64,000 bases of DNA from Fictibacillus sp. FJAT-27399 (GTDB lineage Bacteria > Bacillota > Bacilli > Bacillales > Fictibacillaceae). Below are positions 9,136 through 17,298 of this stretch, piece by piece. The stretch is from positions 966,379 to 1,030,378 of the forward strand of contig NZ_LMVC01000002.1 in NCBI RefSeq assembly GCF_001510655.1. The letters are read 5' to 3'. The notes below the pieces were generated by a model. That model ran no database searches and was not told where the DNA came from. It saw only the letters and a program-made list of their open reading frames with translations. The position numbers and the translations under genes were made by a program. Positions within the stretch are counted from its first letter, which is position 1. Each line of letters starts with the position of its first letter.

Positions 9136-9528
9136 ATGGCAGAAGATAAAGAATTTGAATCGGAATACAGAAGAGAACCTGTTAACCGGGATTCGGATTA
9201 CAGAGAGGAAATGGCTGCTGATGTTGTCCCGATCACGAGCGGAGCAGCTCTTCCTGAGTATGATCGTCCCCGAGACGAACGTGAGCATGTAGAAAGAGAA
9301 AGACATGAAGAAAGAGATGACCGCGGCCAGGCAGGAAGGGTAATCGGAATGTTTTCCGTTATCCTGTCTGTTCTGTCATTGTTCATTCTTCCTGTCCTTT
9401 TCGGGGCTGCCGGTATTATCGGCGGTTTTATTGCAGCTAGGCGGGGAGCAACCACTTCAGGTTACTGGGCGATCGGAATTGGGATTGCTTCCATTGTCAT
9501 CAGTTTATTATTTGCCCCCTTCTTTTAA
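9136..9528 (+). CDS. yqfX: YqfX-like membrane protein
   Basis: This is a 130-residue protein. The first 70 residues are highly charged and Arg/Glu-rich (for example RERHEERDDRGQAGR). Two hydrophobic helices follow, at about residues 72-95 and 105-128, in the DUF4190-like pattern (GIIGGFIAARRG, WAIGIGIASIVISLL). The function is unknown and it is probably a small membrane protein with a cytosolic tail. It sits between zur and ispG, as yqfX does in B. subtilis, and is convergent with ispG. Confidence 0.78.
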   Translation: MAEDKEFESEYRREPVNRDSDYREEMAADVVPITSGAALPEYDRPRDEREHVERERHEERDDRGQAGRVIGMFSVILSVLSLFILPVLFGAAGIIGGFIAARRGATTSGYWAIGIGIASIVISLLFAPFF

Positions 9529-9537
9529 ATACAGGAG

Positions 9538-9574
9538 CAAAAAAAGCCTGCCGGTTCATCCGGCAGGCTTTTTG
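9538..9574. terminator. Bidirectional terminator between yqfX and ispG
   Basis: The perfect stem AAAAAGCCTGCCGG/CCGGCAGGCTTTTT carries A/T-runs on both sides and serves the convergent yqfX and ispG. Confidence 0.92.
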
Positions 9575-10678
9575 TTATTTTACAAATTCAGCTTGTTGTT
9601 TGGCATGATGTTCTTCAGCCAATTTATCGATTTCTTTTTTCAGTTCATCAAGCAGCTGATCTTCTGGAATCTTGCGTACAATTTCTCCGTGGCGGAAAAG
9701 CAAACCTTCGCCTCTTGCGCCTGCGATGCCAATATCAGCTTCGCGCGCTTCTCCTGGTCCGTTAACCGCGCAGCCGAGTACAGCAACCTTAATCGGCGCT
9801 CGGATTTTAGAGATATATTCCTCTACTTCATTGGCGATTGAAATCAGGTCAATTTCAATTCTTCCGCATGTAGGACAAGAAATCAGTGTAGCTGCATCAG
9901 AAAGCAATCCGAACGATTTCAGCAGCTCTCTTGCCACCTTCACTTCCTCAACAGGGTCTGCACTTAAAGATATACGGAGTGTGTTTCCGATTCCTTTGCT
10001 GAGGATAACACCCAATCCTGCTGCACTTTTTACGGTTCCGGCAAAAAGAGTACCGGATTCGGTGATGCCGAGATGGAGGGGATAGTCAAAGGCTTGTGCT
10101 GCTTTTTCATACGCTTCTATTGCCAAGTTAACATCAGAAGCCTTCATGGACACGATGATGTCATGAAAATCAAGATCTTCGAGAATCTTAATATGATCAA
10201 GTGCACTCTCAACCATGCCTTCTGCTGTCGGGTATCCGTATTTTTCAAGATATTTCTTCTCGAGAGAACCCGCGTTAACACCGATACGAATCGGAATACC
10301 TTTAGCTTTTGCTGCTTTAACGACAGCTTCTACTTTTTCTTTGCGCCCGATGTTGCCCGGGTTGATTCTGATCTTGTCGGCGCCGCCTTCAATCGCTTTA
10401 AGAGCGAGCTTATAATCAAAATGAATATCAACGACAAGCGGAATGGATATTTGTTTTTTTATATCGGCAATAGCCTCTGCTGCGCGCATGTCAGGACAGG
10501 CGACGCGGACAATTTGGCATCCTGCCTCTTCCAGGCGTTTGATTTCTGCAACAGTAGCTTCAACATCATGTGTTTTTGTAGTCGTCATGCTTTGAACGAT
10601 TACCTGGTCGTTGCCGCCGATTGTTAAAGGGCCGACTTTGACAGGTCTCGTTTTTGAACGATGCGTAATTTCACTCAT
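9575..10678 (-). CDS. ispG: 4-hydroxy-3-methylbut-2-en-1-yl diphosphate synthase IspG (GcpE)
   Basis: This is a 367-residue iron-sulfur enzyme of the MEP pathway that converts methylerythritol cyclodiphosphate to HMBPP, the substrate of IspH. The N-terminal TIM barrel contains [25 protein letters not shown] and RINPGNIG. The C-terminal cluster domain has CPTCGR and CAVNGPGEA, supplying the Cys ligands, and ends with a Glu-rich helix. It is the short single-barrel bacterial form. An AAAGGAGCGG site lies upstream of the ATG. The gene is monocistronic between two terminator or spacer regions. Confidence 0.96.
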   Translation of the reverse strand: MSEITHRSKTRPVKVGPLTIGGNDQVIVQSMTTTKTHDVEATVAEIKRLEEAGCQIVRVACPDMRAAEAIADIKKQISIPLVVDIHFDYKLALKAIEGGADKIRINPGNIGRKEKVEAVVKAAKAKGIPIRIGVNAGSLEKKYLEKYGYPTAEGMVESALDHIKILEDLDFHDIIVSMKASDVNLAIEAYEKAAQAFDYPLHLGITESGTLFAGTVKSAAGLGVILSKGIGNTLRISLSADPVEEVKVARELLKSFGLLSDAATLISCPTCGRIEIDLISIANEVEEYISKIRAPIKVAVLGCAVNGPGEAREADIGIAGARGEGLLFRHGEIVRKIPEDQLLDELKKEIDKLAEEHHAKQQAEFVK

Positions 10679-10775
10679 TGGTGAACCGCTCCTTTAATTT
10701 CTAGTATGACAGATAAAAAGCAACATCTGTACAGTAGTACATTTTATCAAGGGTTCCTTTAGTTTGGCAAGAAAT

Positions 10776-11105
10776 CTAGTGTTTTAGTTCTTTATAGACC
10801 GGAAAATTATACATCTTTCCAACTTGAATGCTTTCAGGCCGGATATTGTGATTATATCTCTGAAAGTCCTTAATAATCTCAGGAATTGGCTTGGAAAGGG
10901 AAGCGGGGTTCACCTTTTCAATGATCGAAAGAACTGTATCTCCAGAAGAAACTTTCACTTTTTTATAAGGTGTGCTATTTTTTATACTGACCGCAGAAAC
11001 GGGGGCTGGTTTTGAGCTATAGGACTGTAGAGTTCCAATTTTGAGATCATAAGCAATGGTATAAACAATAACTAGTGACAGGCAGAAGAGCAGAAATTTT
11101 TTCAA
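10776..11105 (-). CDS. yqfZ: YqfZ-like membrane-anchored LysM protein
   Basis: This is a 109-residue protein with an uncleaved signal anchor (KKFLLFCLSLVIVYTIAYDL). A short spacer and a C-terminal LysM-like domain follow (about residues 50-100, KVSSGDTVLSIIEKVN to IRPESIQVGKMYNFP). It is presumably tethered outside the membrane and binds peptidoglycan. The TTG start at 11105 is chosen because AAGGGGGA stands 7 nt before it. The frame is open further upstream, but that part has no ribosome site and no signal-like character. The position next to ispG matches B. subtilis yqfY-yqfZ. Confidence 0.8.
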   Translation of the reverse strand: MKKFLLFCLSLVIVYTIAYDLKIGTLQSYSSKPAPVSAVSIKNSTPYKKVKVSSGDTVLSIIEKVNPASLSKPIPEIIKDFQRYNHNIRPESIQVGKMYNFPVYKELKH

Positions 11106-11299
11106 AGGCTTGTCCCCCTTTTGATATATGGAGAATATATATGCTGCGGCCTCTCGGTTTATTCCTTTAGACACCTATTTTTCAAGTATTAAATTGCTCC
11201 TTGAAAGTTATGTGGTGTAAAATGGAAGTATATCTGCAAGAAAAAGAGAAAGATACAGGGTCAAAAAGGGAAATACAAACAATGAGGTGGAGTATAAAC

Positions 11300-12175
11300 A
11301 TGAAATGGAATGCAAAATGGTTAGTGCCCATAATGGTCGTACTTACATTCATGGTACCTTTAAAAGCATTTGCTGATGCAGCGCCTGGAGATGTAATCGT
11401 AACACTTGGCGAAGATCTGACACCGGACCAAAAGGCAAAAATCTTAGAAGAGATGGGTGTTGACTCTAACGTTGATTCCGTAAATGTAACGAACGAAGAA
11501 GAGCATCAATATCTCGGTAAGTATATTTCCAAAGCGCAATTAGGAACACGTGCTATCTCATCTTCAAAAATCACACTTGCTGAGAAGGGGAAAGGGCTGC
11601 ATGTGGATTCGAAAAACATCAACTGGGTAACCGACAGCATGATTGTTAATGCTCTTGTAACAGCAGGAGTAAAGGATGCAGACATCTATGTTACTGCTCC
11701 GTTCGAAGTGTCTGGAACAGCTGCTCTTACAGGAATCCTTAAGGCCTATGAACAGAAAGCTAACGTGAATATCCCTGAGGAAAAGAAGCAAGTTGCCAAT
11801 GAAGAGGTTGTAAGAACGGCACAGCTTGGTGATCGAATCGGAACGAAGGAAGCCACACAGCTTATTACAGAAATCAAACAAGAGCTGGCCAAACATCCGG
11901 TTAATAATGAAGATGAACTTCGTGATCTCATCAAACGGGTAGCTGAGCGTCTCGGAATTCAGCTGACAGATGAAGAGCTGAACGGACTCGTTTCACTATT
12001 TAACAAAATGAAGGATCTTAACATTAATTGGGATAATGTTCAAAATCAGCTGCAGAATGTCCGTGATAACCTGGATGGATTTTTAAATAAAGACGAAACG
12101 CAATCTTTTCTCCAAAAGTTCATCGACTTTATTATTTCCATAATTGATGGCATAAAAGGCCTGTTCCAAAAATAA
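11300..12175 (+). CDS. Exported DUF1002 protein (YpuA-like)
   Basis: This is a 291-residue secreted or cell-surface protein of the DUF1002/YpuA family. A signal peptide with hydrophobic core LVPIMVVLTFMVPLKAFA ends at about residue 24. The mature part begins with GDVIVTLGEDLTPDQK, followed by mixed alpha/beta sequence and a helical C-terminal third (NNEDELRDLIKRVAERLGI). The start at 11300 has GAGGTGG upstream; an open frame from 11201 lacks a site. The function is unknown. In B. subtilis the family member lies elsewhere, so this is a local difference in gene content. Confidence 0.85.
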   Translation: MKWNAKWLVPIMVVLTFMVPLKAFADAAPGDVIVTLGEDLTPDQKAKILEEMGVDSNVDSVNVTNEEEHQYLGKYISKAQLGTRAISSSKITLAEKGKGLHVDSKNINWVTDSMIVNALVTAGVKDADIYVTAPFEVSGTAALTGILKAYEQKANVNIPEEKKQVANEEVVRTAQLGDRIGTKEATQLITEIKQELAKHPVNNEDELRDLIKRVAERLGIQLTDEELNGLVSLFNKMKDLNINWDNVQNQLQNVRDNLDGFLNKDETQSFLQKFIDFIISIIDGIKGLFQK

Positions 12176-12186
12176 GATAAAGCAAA

Positions 12187-12219
12187 GAAGGAGCCTAGTT
12201 AGGGCTCCTTCTTTTTTTA
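12187..12219. terminator. Terminator between the DUF1002 gene and yqgB
   Basis: The stem GAAGGAGCC/GGCTCCTTC is followed by a run of seven T on the plus strand. It lies between convergent genes. Confidence 0.9.
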
Positions 12220-12984
12220 TCCTTTTGGCTGTGGAGTTTCTTTAATGGAAGAATGAAGAAAAACAGAAGCCACTGCCCAATAGATGAGAAAAGAGAAGGG
12301 GACGTCTGTATGTAAAAGTTTCATGATGGCAAAGAAAACAGTAGGAAGTGTTACGGCATAGGCAGACATGATCCACAGCTGCCTGTAAGAAAGCTTTCGA
12401 TGGCTGATATTTTGCAGCACCAATCCGATGACGGCCAAAACCGTAACTCCGATAAACTTTAACGCGACCGTAAAGACATAGATAAATAAAAATAACAAAG
12501 GTATCAGCACCGGCAGCAGATCGAATAAGGTGTTTGTCCAGGAGCTGATATCTTTCTTGGTCAACTTCACATCGCCGAGGGTATTGTAAGGAACCTTCTG
12601 AGTTTCCCCGCCAGATATGACGATTGCTTCGTTATGCAAGAGAGCGATCACGTTTGTATAATCTGATAGATCATCTTCTTTTATTGATCCTGTTGTATCA
12701 AAAATGAAGGTTTCACTGCTGTCTGTATGAACAACAGGCTTTTTCAGATCGGATGTTAGCTTTCCGTTTTGCAGCGAAAAGTCAGGAATCTCAGAAGTCA
12801 TTGATTGCTTGAATTCATCTATGCCCGATTTAAAAGCTAAAGAAAAGGCAATACCCACCGGGATAGATGTCAGCAGGATCAAAAAAAATACATAGCCTAT
12901 GGCTTTGCCGATTCCCTGAAAACGAAGACGGGCAATCATCGGAGGGGAATACAGGCTTTTGAAAAAATGGTTGAAAATTCTCAT
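12217..12984 (-). CDS. yqgB: DUF1189 membrane protein YqgB
   Basis: This is a roughly 255-residue membrane protein of the DUF1189 family. It has an N-terminal helix (about residues 25-48), a large extracytoplasmic loop of about 110 residues, and four further helices in the C-terminal half. The N-terminal RIFNHFFKSLYSPP motif is typical. The function is unknown. The start at 12984 follows a GAGGAG site; an ATG 12 nt upstream (12996) is also possible. The position two genes before sodA matches B. subtilis yqgB. Confidence 0.85.
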   Translation of the reverse strand: MRIFNHFFKSLYSPPMIARLRFQGIGKAIGYVFFLILLTSIPVGIAFSLAFKSGIDEFKQSMTSEIPDFSLQNGKLTSDLKKPVVHTDSSETFIFDTTGSIKEDDLSDYTNVIALLHNEAIVISGGETQKVPYNTLGDVKLTKKDISSWTNTLFDLLPVLIPLLFLFIYVFTVALKFIGVTVLAVIGLVLQNISHRKLSYRQLWIMSAYAVTLPTVFFAIMKLLHTDVPFSFLIYWAVASVFLHSSIKETPQPKG

Positions 12985-13062
12985 TGAACTCCTCATTTCC
13001 TGAATGGTCTGTATTAATTTTAGCGAATAATGTGGAAACAGACAATGAGAAGACCATTCCTT

Positions 13063-13090
13063 TGTAAAGGTTTTGCGAAGCGCCTTTACA
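13063..13090. repeat. 8-bp inverted repeat in a divergent promoter region
   Basis: TGTAAAGG (13063-13070) and CCTTTACA (13083-13090) are perfect complements around a 12-nt GC-richer centre. They lie between the divergent yqgB and Na/Pi cotransporter genes. The repeat could be an operator; no T-run follows, so a terminator is unlikely. Confidence 0.55.
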
Positions 13091-13151
13091 TCACCTTCAT
13101 AAAACTAGATAATGGCATAAGAATGATTAGATAAAAGGGGTTGTAATTCAA

Positions 13152-14771
13152 TTGGGTGTTCAGGATATGCTGTTTCAATTCTTAGGCGGGCTCGGCCTTT
13201 TTCTATTTGGAATTAAATATTTAGGTGAGGGTCTGCAAAACTCTGCCGGTGATCGGCTGAGGAACCTTTTGGACAGTCTGACGACCAATACATTTACAGG
13301 AATTCTGGCTGGCTTATTCGTAACCATGCTCATTCAATCCAGTTCTGCCACCACGGTTTTGACGGTAGGGCTCGTAAATGCAAGAATGCTGACGCTTAGA
13401 CAGGCAGTTGGGATCATCATGGGGGCCAATATCGGAACTACATTCACTGCCTTTATCATTGGATTTGATGCAGCGGGATTTGGTCTGCCCATGCTTGCGG
13501 CAGGGGCATTCTTCGTTTTTTTTATCCGGAATTACAAATATGTTTTCATCGGAAGAATTTTATTCGGACTGGGCGGGCTATTTTATGGCCTGCAGCTAAT
13601 GGGAGCAGGGATGGAACCTTTGCAGTCCTCCCTTGATTTTCAAAACATCACGGCACATTTAAACGATCAGCCGTTTTTGGGCATCGCCATTGGAACCTTG
13701 GCAACAATGATCCTTCAGTCCTCAAGCGCGACCGTGGGCATACTGCAGCAGATGTTTTCAATGGACCTGATTCATTTAAACGGTGCCCTTGCTGTTCTTT
13801 TTGGTGATAATATCGGAACCACCATCACAGCTGTGATTGCATCGTTCGGGGCCTCTCAGAATGCCAAGAGAGCAGCACTGGTTCATGTGCTGTTCAATAT
13901 CATAGGGACGATTATTTTTGTGATTATCTTTATCCCTTACAAAGGGTTGATCCAATGGATTTCAAGCAGTCTCCATCTGGAGCCGCCCATGCAAATTGCC
14001 TTTGCGCACGGAATTTTCAACATCGGCAATGTTATTATCCTGTTTCCATTTATTTCATTGCTGGTCTTTACAGTCTCAAAATTGATTAAAGATGATCAAT
14101 GGTCTGTCGACAGCAAGACGGTAAAATTGGACGAGAAAGTCATCAACAGTTCTCCGGAATTTGCCCTGCATCAAGCTAGGCAGGAGCTGCTAAAAATGGC
14201 TGACTATTCAAGAGAGGGGCTTAGCCAGGCATTGCTTTTCTTCCAGACCCGGAAAAATAAGCATGCCGATACAGCCATGCAGTATGAAGAAGAGATTAAC
14301 CGGTTTGACAGGCAAATCACCAAGTTTCTCGTTAAACTTTCTATTCATTCATTGTCCAAGAATGAATCTAAAGAGCATACGATGCTTCTAAATCTGTGCA
14401 AGGACATCGAAAGAATCGGGGATCATATGAAAAATATGATTGATCTGGTCTGCTTTATGGCACGAAATAATATTAAACTTTCAGAAGTAACATCACGCGA
14501 CTTTGAAAACATGATGATCCTGACCCAATCCTGCCTGACAAAAGCGATTATTTCTCTTGAGACGAACGATAAACCGATGGCTGAGGAAGTTCTGAACATT
14601 GAGGACGATATTGATGAAATGGAGAAAACTCTGAGAAAGAAACACATTCAGGACATCAACAACAATTTAAGCACCGGCCAAGAAAGTGTAGTGTATGTTG
14701 ACTTTATCAGCAATCTGGAACGGATCGGAGACCATTCTGTCAATATTGCAGAAGCAGTGCTTGAACGATAA
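13152..14771 (+). CDS. Na/Pi cotransporter family protein with C-terminal PhoU-like domain
   Basis: This is a 539-residue membrane protein of the NptA/YjbB sodium-phosphate cotransporter family. Two inverted-repeat halves each carry the family signature QSSSA (LIQSSSATTVL near residue 62 and LQSSSATVGIL near 192). The C-terminal 200 residues form a PhoU-like helical domain with two related repeats (IERIGDHMKNM and LERIGDHSVNIAEAVLE). The start is TTG with AAAGGGG upstream at a rather long spacing; an ATG at 13167 is an alternative. It probably imports phosphate with sodium, which fits the pst operon about 6 kb away. It is not at this place in B. subtilis. Confidence 0.87.
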   Translation: MGVQDMLFQFLGGLGLFLFGIKYLGEGLQNSAGDRLRNLLDSLTTNTFTGILAGLFVTMLIQSSSATTVLTVGLVNARMLTLRQAVGIIMGANIGTTFTAFIIGFDAAGFGLPMLAAGAFFVFFIRNYKYVFIGRILFGLGGLFYGLQLMGAGMEPLQSSLDFQNITAHLNDQPFLGIAIGTLATMILQSSSATVGILQQMFSMDLIHLNGALAVLFGDNIGTTITAVIASFGASQNAKRAALVHVLFNIIGTIIFVIIFIPYKGLIQWISSSLHLEPPMQIAFAHGIFNIGNVIILFPFISLLVFTVSKLIKDDQWSVDSKTVKLDEKVINSSPEFALHQARQELLKMADYSREGLSQALLFFQTRKNKHADTAMQYEEEINRFDRQITKFLVKLSIHSLSKNESKEHTMLLNLCKDIERIGDHMKNMIDLVCFMARNNIKLSEVTSRDFENMMILTQSCLTKAIISLETNDKPMAEEVLNIEDDIDEMEKTLRKKHIQDINNNLSTGQESVVYVDFISNLERIGDHSVNIAEAVLER

Positions 14772-14802
14772 ACCTACTTAAAACACTACAGGAGGCTTAC
14801 TG

Positions 14803-15285
14803 ATGGATTATGTATATTGGATATTAATCGGCCTGTCGTTCGTTCTGGCATTCGCTGCCCTGATCTTTCCCATACTGCCTGGAGCGCTTTTTCTGGCTCT
14901 CGGGTTTGTGCTCTATGGTATTTTTTATTCCTTTCAGCCATTTACGCCCTTTTTCATCGGGGTAGAAGTGTTTTTGCTGGCAACTCTTTTTGTAGTGGAT
15001 TATTTCAGCAATTTGTATGGAGTAAAAAAACGGGGCGGTTCCAAAGCGGCCGTATGGGGCAGCACGATCGGCCTGCTCCTTGGCCCATTTGTGATTCCTG
15101 TTGCCGGCATCATCGCCGGACCGTTTCTGGGTGCGTTTATTGCAGAATTGATCATCGGGCGAAAATCAATAGGAGAAGCGGCTAAGGTAGGGTTTGGCTC
15201 AGTTCTTGGTTTTTTGGGAGGAACGGTTGCCAAGATCATCATTCAAGTGATCATGATTGGCTATTTTCTTTTTGTCGTATTATAA
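14803..15285 (+). CDS. yqgC: DUF456 membrane protein YqgC
   Basis: This is a 160-residue membrane protein of the DUF456 family with about four helices and a Gly-rich, amphipathic segment (GPFVIPVAGIIAGPFLGAFIAELI). No function is established. An AGGAGG site lies 7 nt before the ATG, 31 nt after the Na/Pi cotransporter, so the two may be cotranscribed. The order yqgC-tRNAs-sodA differs from B. subtilis yqgC-sodA only by the tRNA cluster. Confidence 0.88.
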   Translation: MDYVYWILIGLSFVLAFAALIFPILPGALFLALGFVLYGIFYSFQPFTPFFIGVEVFLLATLFVVDYFSNLYGVKKRGGSKAAVWGSTIGLLLGPFVIPVAGIIAGPFLGAFIAELIIGRKSIGEAAKVGFGSVLGFLGGTVAKIIIQVIMIGYFLFVVL

Positions 15286-15370
15286 AAATAGTGCTTGCTA
15301 AAATGTTGGAGACGTGCTATATTTATGTCTGTCTCACCGAGGGCTTTCAAAATGGTCATGAAAAAAAGGT

Positions 15371-15400
15371 TTGACTTACATAGCTTGAAAATGGTATAGT
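15371..15400 (+). promoter_or_regulatory. SigA promoter of the tRNA cluster
   Basis: TTGACT (15371-15376) and TATAGT (15395-15400) are separated by 18 nt. The start point would lie about 25 nt before tRNA-Asn. Confidence 0.8.
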
Positions 15401-15429
15401 AATTCTTGTCCCTTAGAGGACAACATTGT

Positions 15430-15504
15430 TCCACAGTAGCTCAGTGGTAGAGCTATCGGCTGTTAACCGATCGGTCGTAGGTTCGAGTCCTACCTGTGGA
15501 GCCA
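15430..15504 (+). tRNA. tRNA-Asn (GTT)
   Basis: The cloverleaf has acceptor TCCACAG/CTGTGGA, anticodon loop CTGTTAAC (GTT), T-loop TTCGAGT and an encoded CCA. It is the first gene of a seven-tRNA cluster. Confidence 0.96.
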
Positions 15505-15510
15505 AAATAT

Positions 15511-15587
15511 GGCGGTGTAGCTCAGCTGGCTAGAGCGTACGGTTCATACCCGTGAGGTCGTGGGTTCGACTCCCTCCGCCGCTACCA
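15511..15587 (+). tRNA. tRNA-Met (CAT), elongator
   Basis: The acceptor is GGCGGTG/CTCCGCC-type and the anticodon loop TTCATAC gives CAT. The body matches the Bacillus elongator tRNA-Met rather than the initiator. CCA is encoded. Confidence 0.93.
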
Positions 15588-15603
15588 TATTTTTTAAGGC
15601 GAT

Positions 15604-15680
15604 GGCGATCGTGGCGAAGTGGTTAACGCACCGGATTGTGATTCCGGCATTCGTGGGTTCAATTCCCATCGGTCGCCCCA
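15604..15680 (+). tRNA. tRNA-His (GTG)
   Basis: The acceptor is GCGATCG/CGGTCGC with one G-T pair, an extra G at position -1 opposite C73, and anticodon GTG in the loop TTGTGAT. CCA is encoded. Confidence 0.95.
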
Positions 15681-15714
15681 TTTTTATTTACATAACTATC
15701 TTAATACATAAAAT

Positions 15715-15791
15715 GGACCCTTAGCTCAGTTGGTCAGAGCGGTCGGCTCATAACCGATTGGTCGTAGGTTCGAGTCCTACAGGGTCCACCA
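15715..15791 (+). tRNA. tRNA-Ile2 (CAT, lysidine type)
   Basis: The acceptor is GGACCCT/AGGGTCC with anticodon CAT. The body resembles the bacterial Ile2 species, whose C34 is converted to lysidine by TilS to read AUA, and differs from both other CAT tRNAs in this cluster. An automated tool might label it Met. Confidence 0.85.
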
Positions 15792-15804
15792 TTTTTCAGC
15801 ACGT

Positions 15805-15897
15805 GGAGGTATACCCAAGTCCGGCTGAAGGGATCGGTCTTGAAAACCGACAGGGGTGTAACAACCCGCGGGGGTTCGAATCCCTCTACCTCCTCCA
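15805..15897 (+). tRNA. tRNA-Ser (TGA)
   Basis: This is a 93-nt class II tRNA with a long variable arm, acceptor GGAGGTA/TACCTCC and anticodon TGA in CTTGAAA. The base between acceptor stem and CCA (position 73) reads T, whereas bacterial serine tRNAs normally have G there. Confidence 0.93.
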
Positions 15898-15913
15898 TAA
15901 TTTCTTAATTTTT

Positions 15914-16068
15914 ATATCATCGCAGGGTGGAGCAACGAGCGTTACAGCATGATTATGCTGTGAGTAATCTCGACGGATACACTCCAATGATTACTCGAGT
16001 AGTGGAAGAGGTAAAGCCTCTGAGAGACAGTCAATAATTACGGAGGAATAACATCGTCCGTAAACTTA
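15914..16068 (+). other. Structured 155-nt spacer with a duplicated tRNA-fMet 5' end
   Basis: The segment starts with a 21-nt near copy (two mismatches) of the tRNA-fMet 5' end and its flank, then diverges. It can form four separate hairpins: 15944-15961 (7 bp, 4-nt loop), 15962-15969 with 15989-15996 (8 bp), 16007-16021 (5 bp) and 16038-16044 with 16057-16063 (7 bp). It has no tRNA cloverleaf and no open frame. It may be a small inserted element, a decayed second tRNA-fMet or a cotranscribed RNA. Confidence 0.5.
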
Positions 16069-16075
16069 ATACCAT

Positions 16076-16152
<77 letters not shown>

Positions 16153-16165
16153 TAATACCTAAAGT

Positions 16166-16241
<76 letters not shown>

Positions 16242-16254
16242 TTTTCATACATAG

Positions 16255-16290
16255 TCAACCTTTGCCCAGCGTGGTGAAGGTTTTTTGTTT
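16255..16290 (+). terminator. Terminator of the tRNA cluster
   Basis: The stem AACCTT/AAGGTT, with a partly paired GC-rich loop, is followed by a T-run 15 nt after tRNA-Phe. Confidence 0.75.
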
Positions 16291-16386
16291 TTAATGAGAA
16301 AACTTTTGTTTTAATATCTCCCATAACAAGGGATAAAAGAAGTCCAGCTATGTACATAATAAGCTTTGATTAAAGAGGGTTAATCG

Positions 16387-16415
16387 TTGAAAGTTCCGGG
16401 TAAATCTGATAATGT
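16387..16415 (+). promoter_or_regulatory. Candidate sodA promoter
   Basis: TTGAAA (16387-16392) and TAATGT (16410-16415) have a 17-nt spacer. This leaves a leader of about 110 nt that contains an ATTTTGG/CCAAAAT hairpin. The boxes are moderate matches. The rest of 16291-16530 shows nothing else recognisable. Confidence 0.45.
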
Positions 16416-16530
16416 ATGAGTTGGGATACTTATTAAACATTATTGTTGCTTAACTATGTTTTCAATTTTGGGGTTTTTTCTCCAAAATGAAATATAAAAA
16501 AATGTTTACATACCAAGGAGGAGATTGATC

Positions 16531-17142
16531 ATGGCAAAGTTTGAACTGCCTGCTTTACCTTATGCTGCAAATGCACTGGAACCACACATTGATGAGACTA
16601 CAATGAATATTCACCACGACCGTCATCACAAAACGTATGTTGATAACTTGAACGCAGCGCTTGAAGGCCAAGCTGAGTTTGAAAACAAAGGCCTAGAGGA
16701 CCTTCTTTCCAATCTTGATGCATTGCCTGAAAACATTCGCACAGCTGTACGCAACAATGGCGGCGGACATGCGAACCACAGCTTATTCTGGGAAATCCTG
16801 AAACCAGGCGGATCCAACGAACCTACTGGTGAAGTAGCTGAACGCATCAACAGCAAATTCGGAAGCCTTGATTCATTCAAGGAAGAGTTTGCAAATGCTG
16901 CAAAAGGCCGTTTCGGATCTGGTTGGGCTTGGCTAGTTGTTAATAACGGTGAGCTTGAAGTAACAAGCACAGCGAATCAAGATAACCCTGTGATGGAAGG
17001 CAAAACTCCAATCTTAGGTCTTGATGTTTGGGAGCATGCATATTACTTGAACTATCAAAACAAACGTCCAGATTACATTAATGCATTCTGGAATGTAGTA
17101 AACTGGGATGAAGTTGAAAAACGTTATAACGAAGCAAAATAA
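16531..17142 (+). CDS. sodA: Superoxide dismutase (Mn type)
   Basis: This is a 203-residue superoxide dismutase that dismutates superoxide in the cytosol. The metal ligands are His28 (NIHHDRHH), the second His in [12 protein letters not shown], and Asp/His in [14 protein letters not shown]. The overall sequence and genomic position are those of Bacillus SodA, a manganese enzyme. The ATG at 16531 follows AAGGAGGAGA; the open frame extends two codons to a TTG. It is monocistronic with its own terminator. Confidence 0.96.
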   Translation: MAKFELPALPYAANALEPHIDETTMNIHHDRHHKTYVDNLNAALEGQAEFENKGLEDLLSNLDALPENIRTAVRNNGGGHANHSLFWEILKPGGSNEPTGEVAERINSKFGSLDSFKEEFANAAKGRFGSGWAWLVVNNGELEVTSTANQDNPVMEGKTPILGLDVWEHAYYLNYQNKRPDYINAFWNVVNWDEVEKRYNEAK

Positions 17143-17149
17143 TGCGGTA

Positions 17150-17192
17150 AAGCCGGCCAGGTTCTTTGAAAAAGACCCTGGCCGGTTTTTTT
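17150..17192 (+). terminator. sodA terminator
   Basis: The long GC-rich stem GCCGGCCAGG/CCTGGCCGG is followed by a run of seven T. Confidence 0.93.
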
Positions 17193-17298
17193 ATACTCTT
17201 TTTCTAATGATATACAATAAAAACCAATTCTTCGTTTGGCGAATAGCCCCTTTCAGGATGTGAAAACTACATGTGAATTGCAAAGGGGCGAGAACAAA

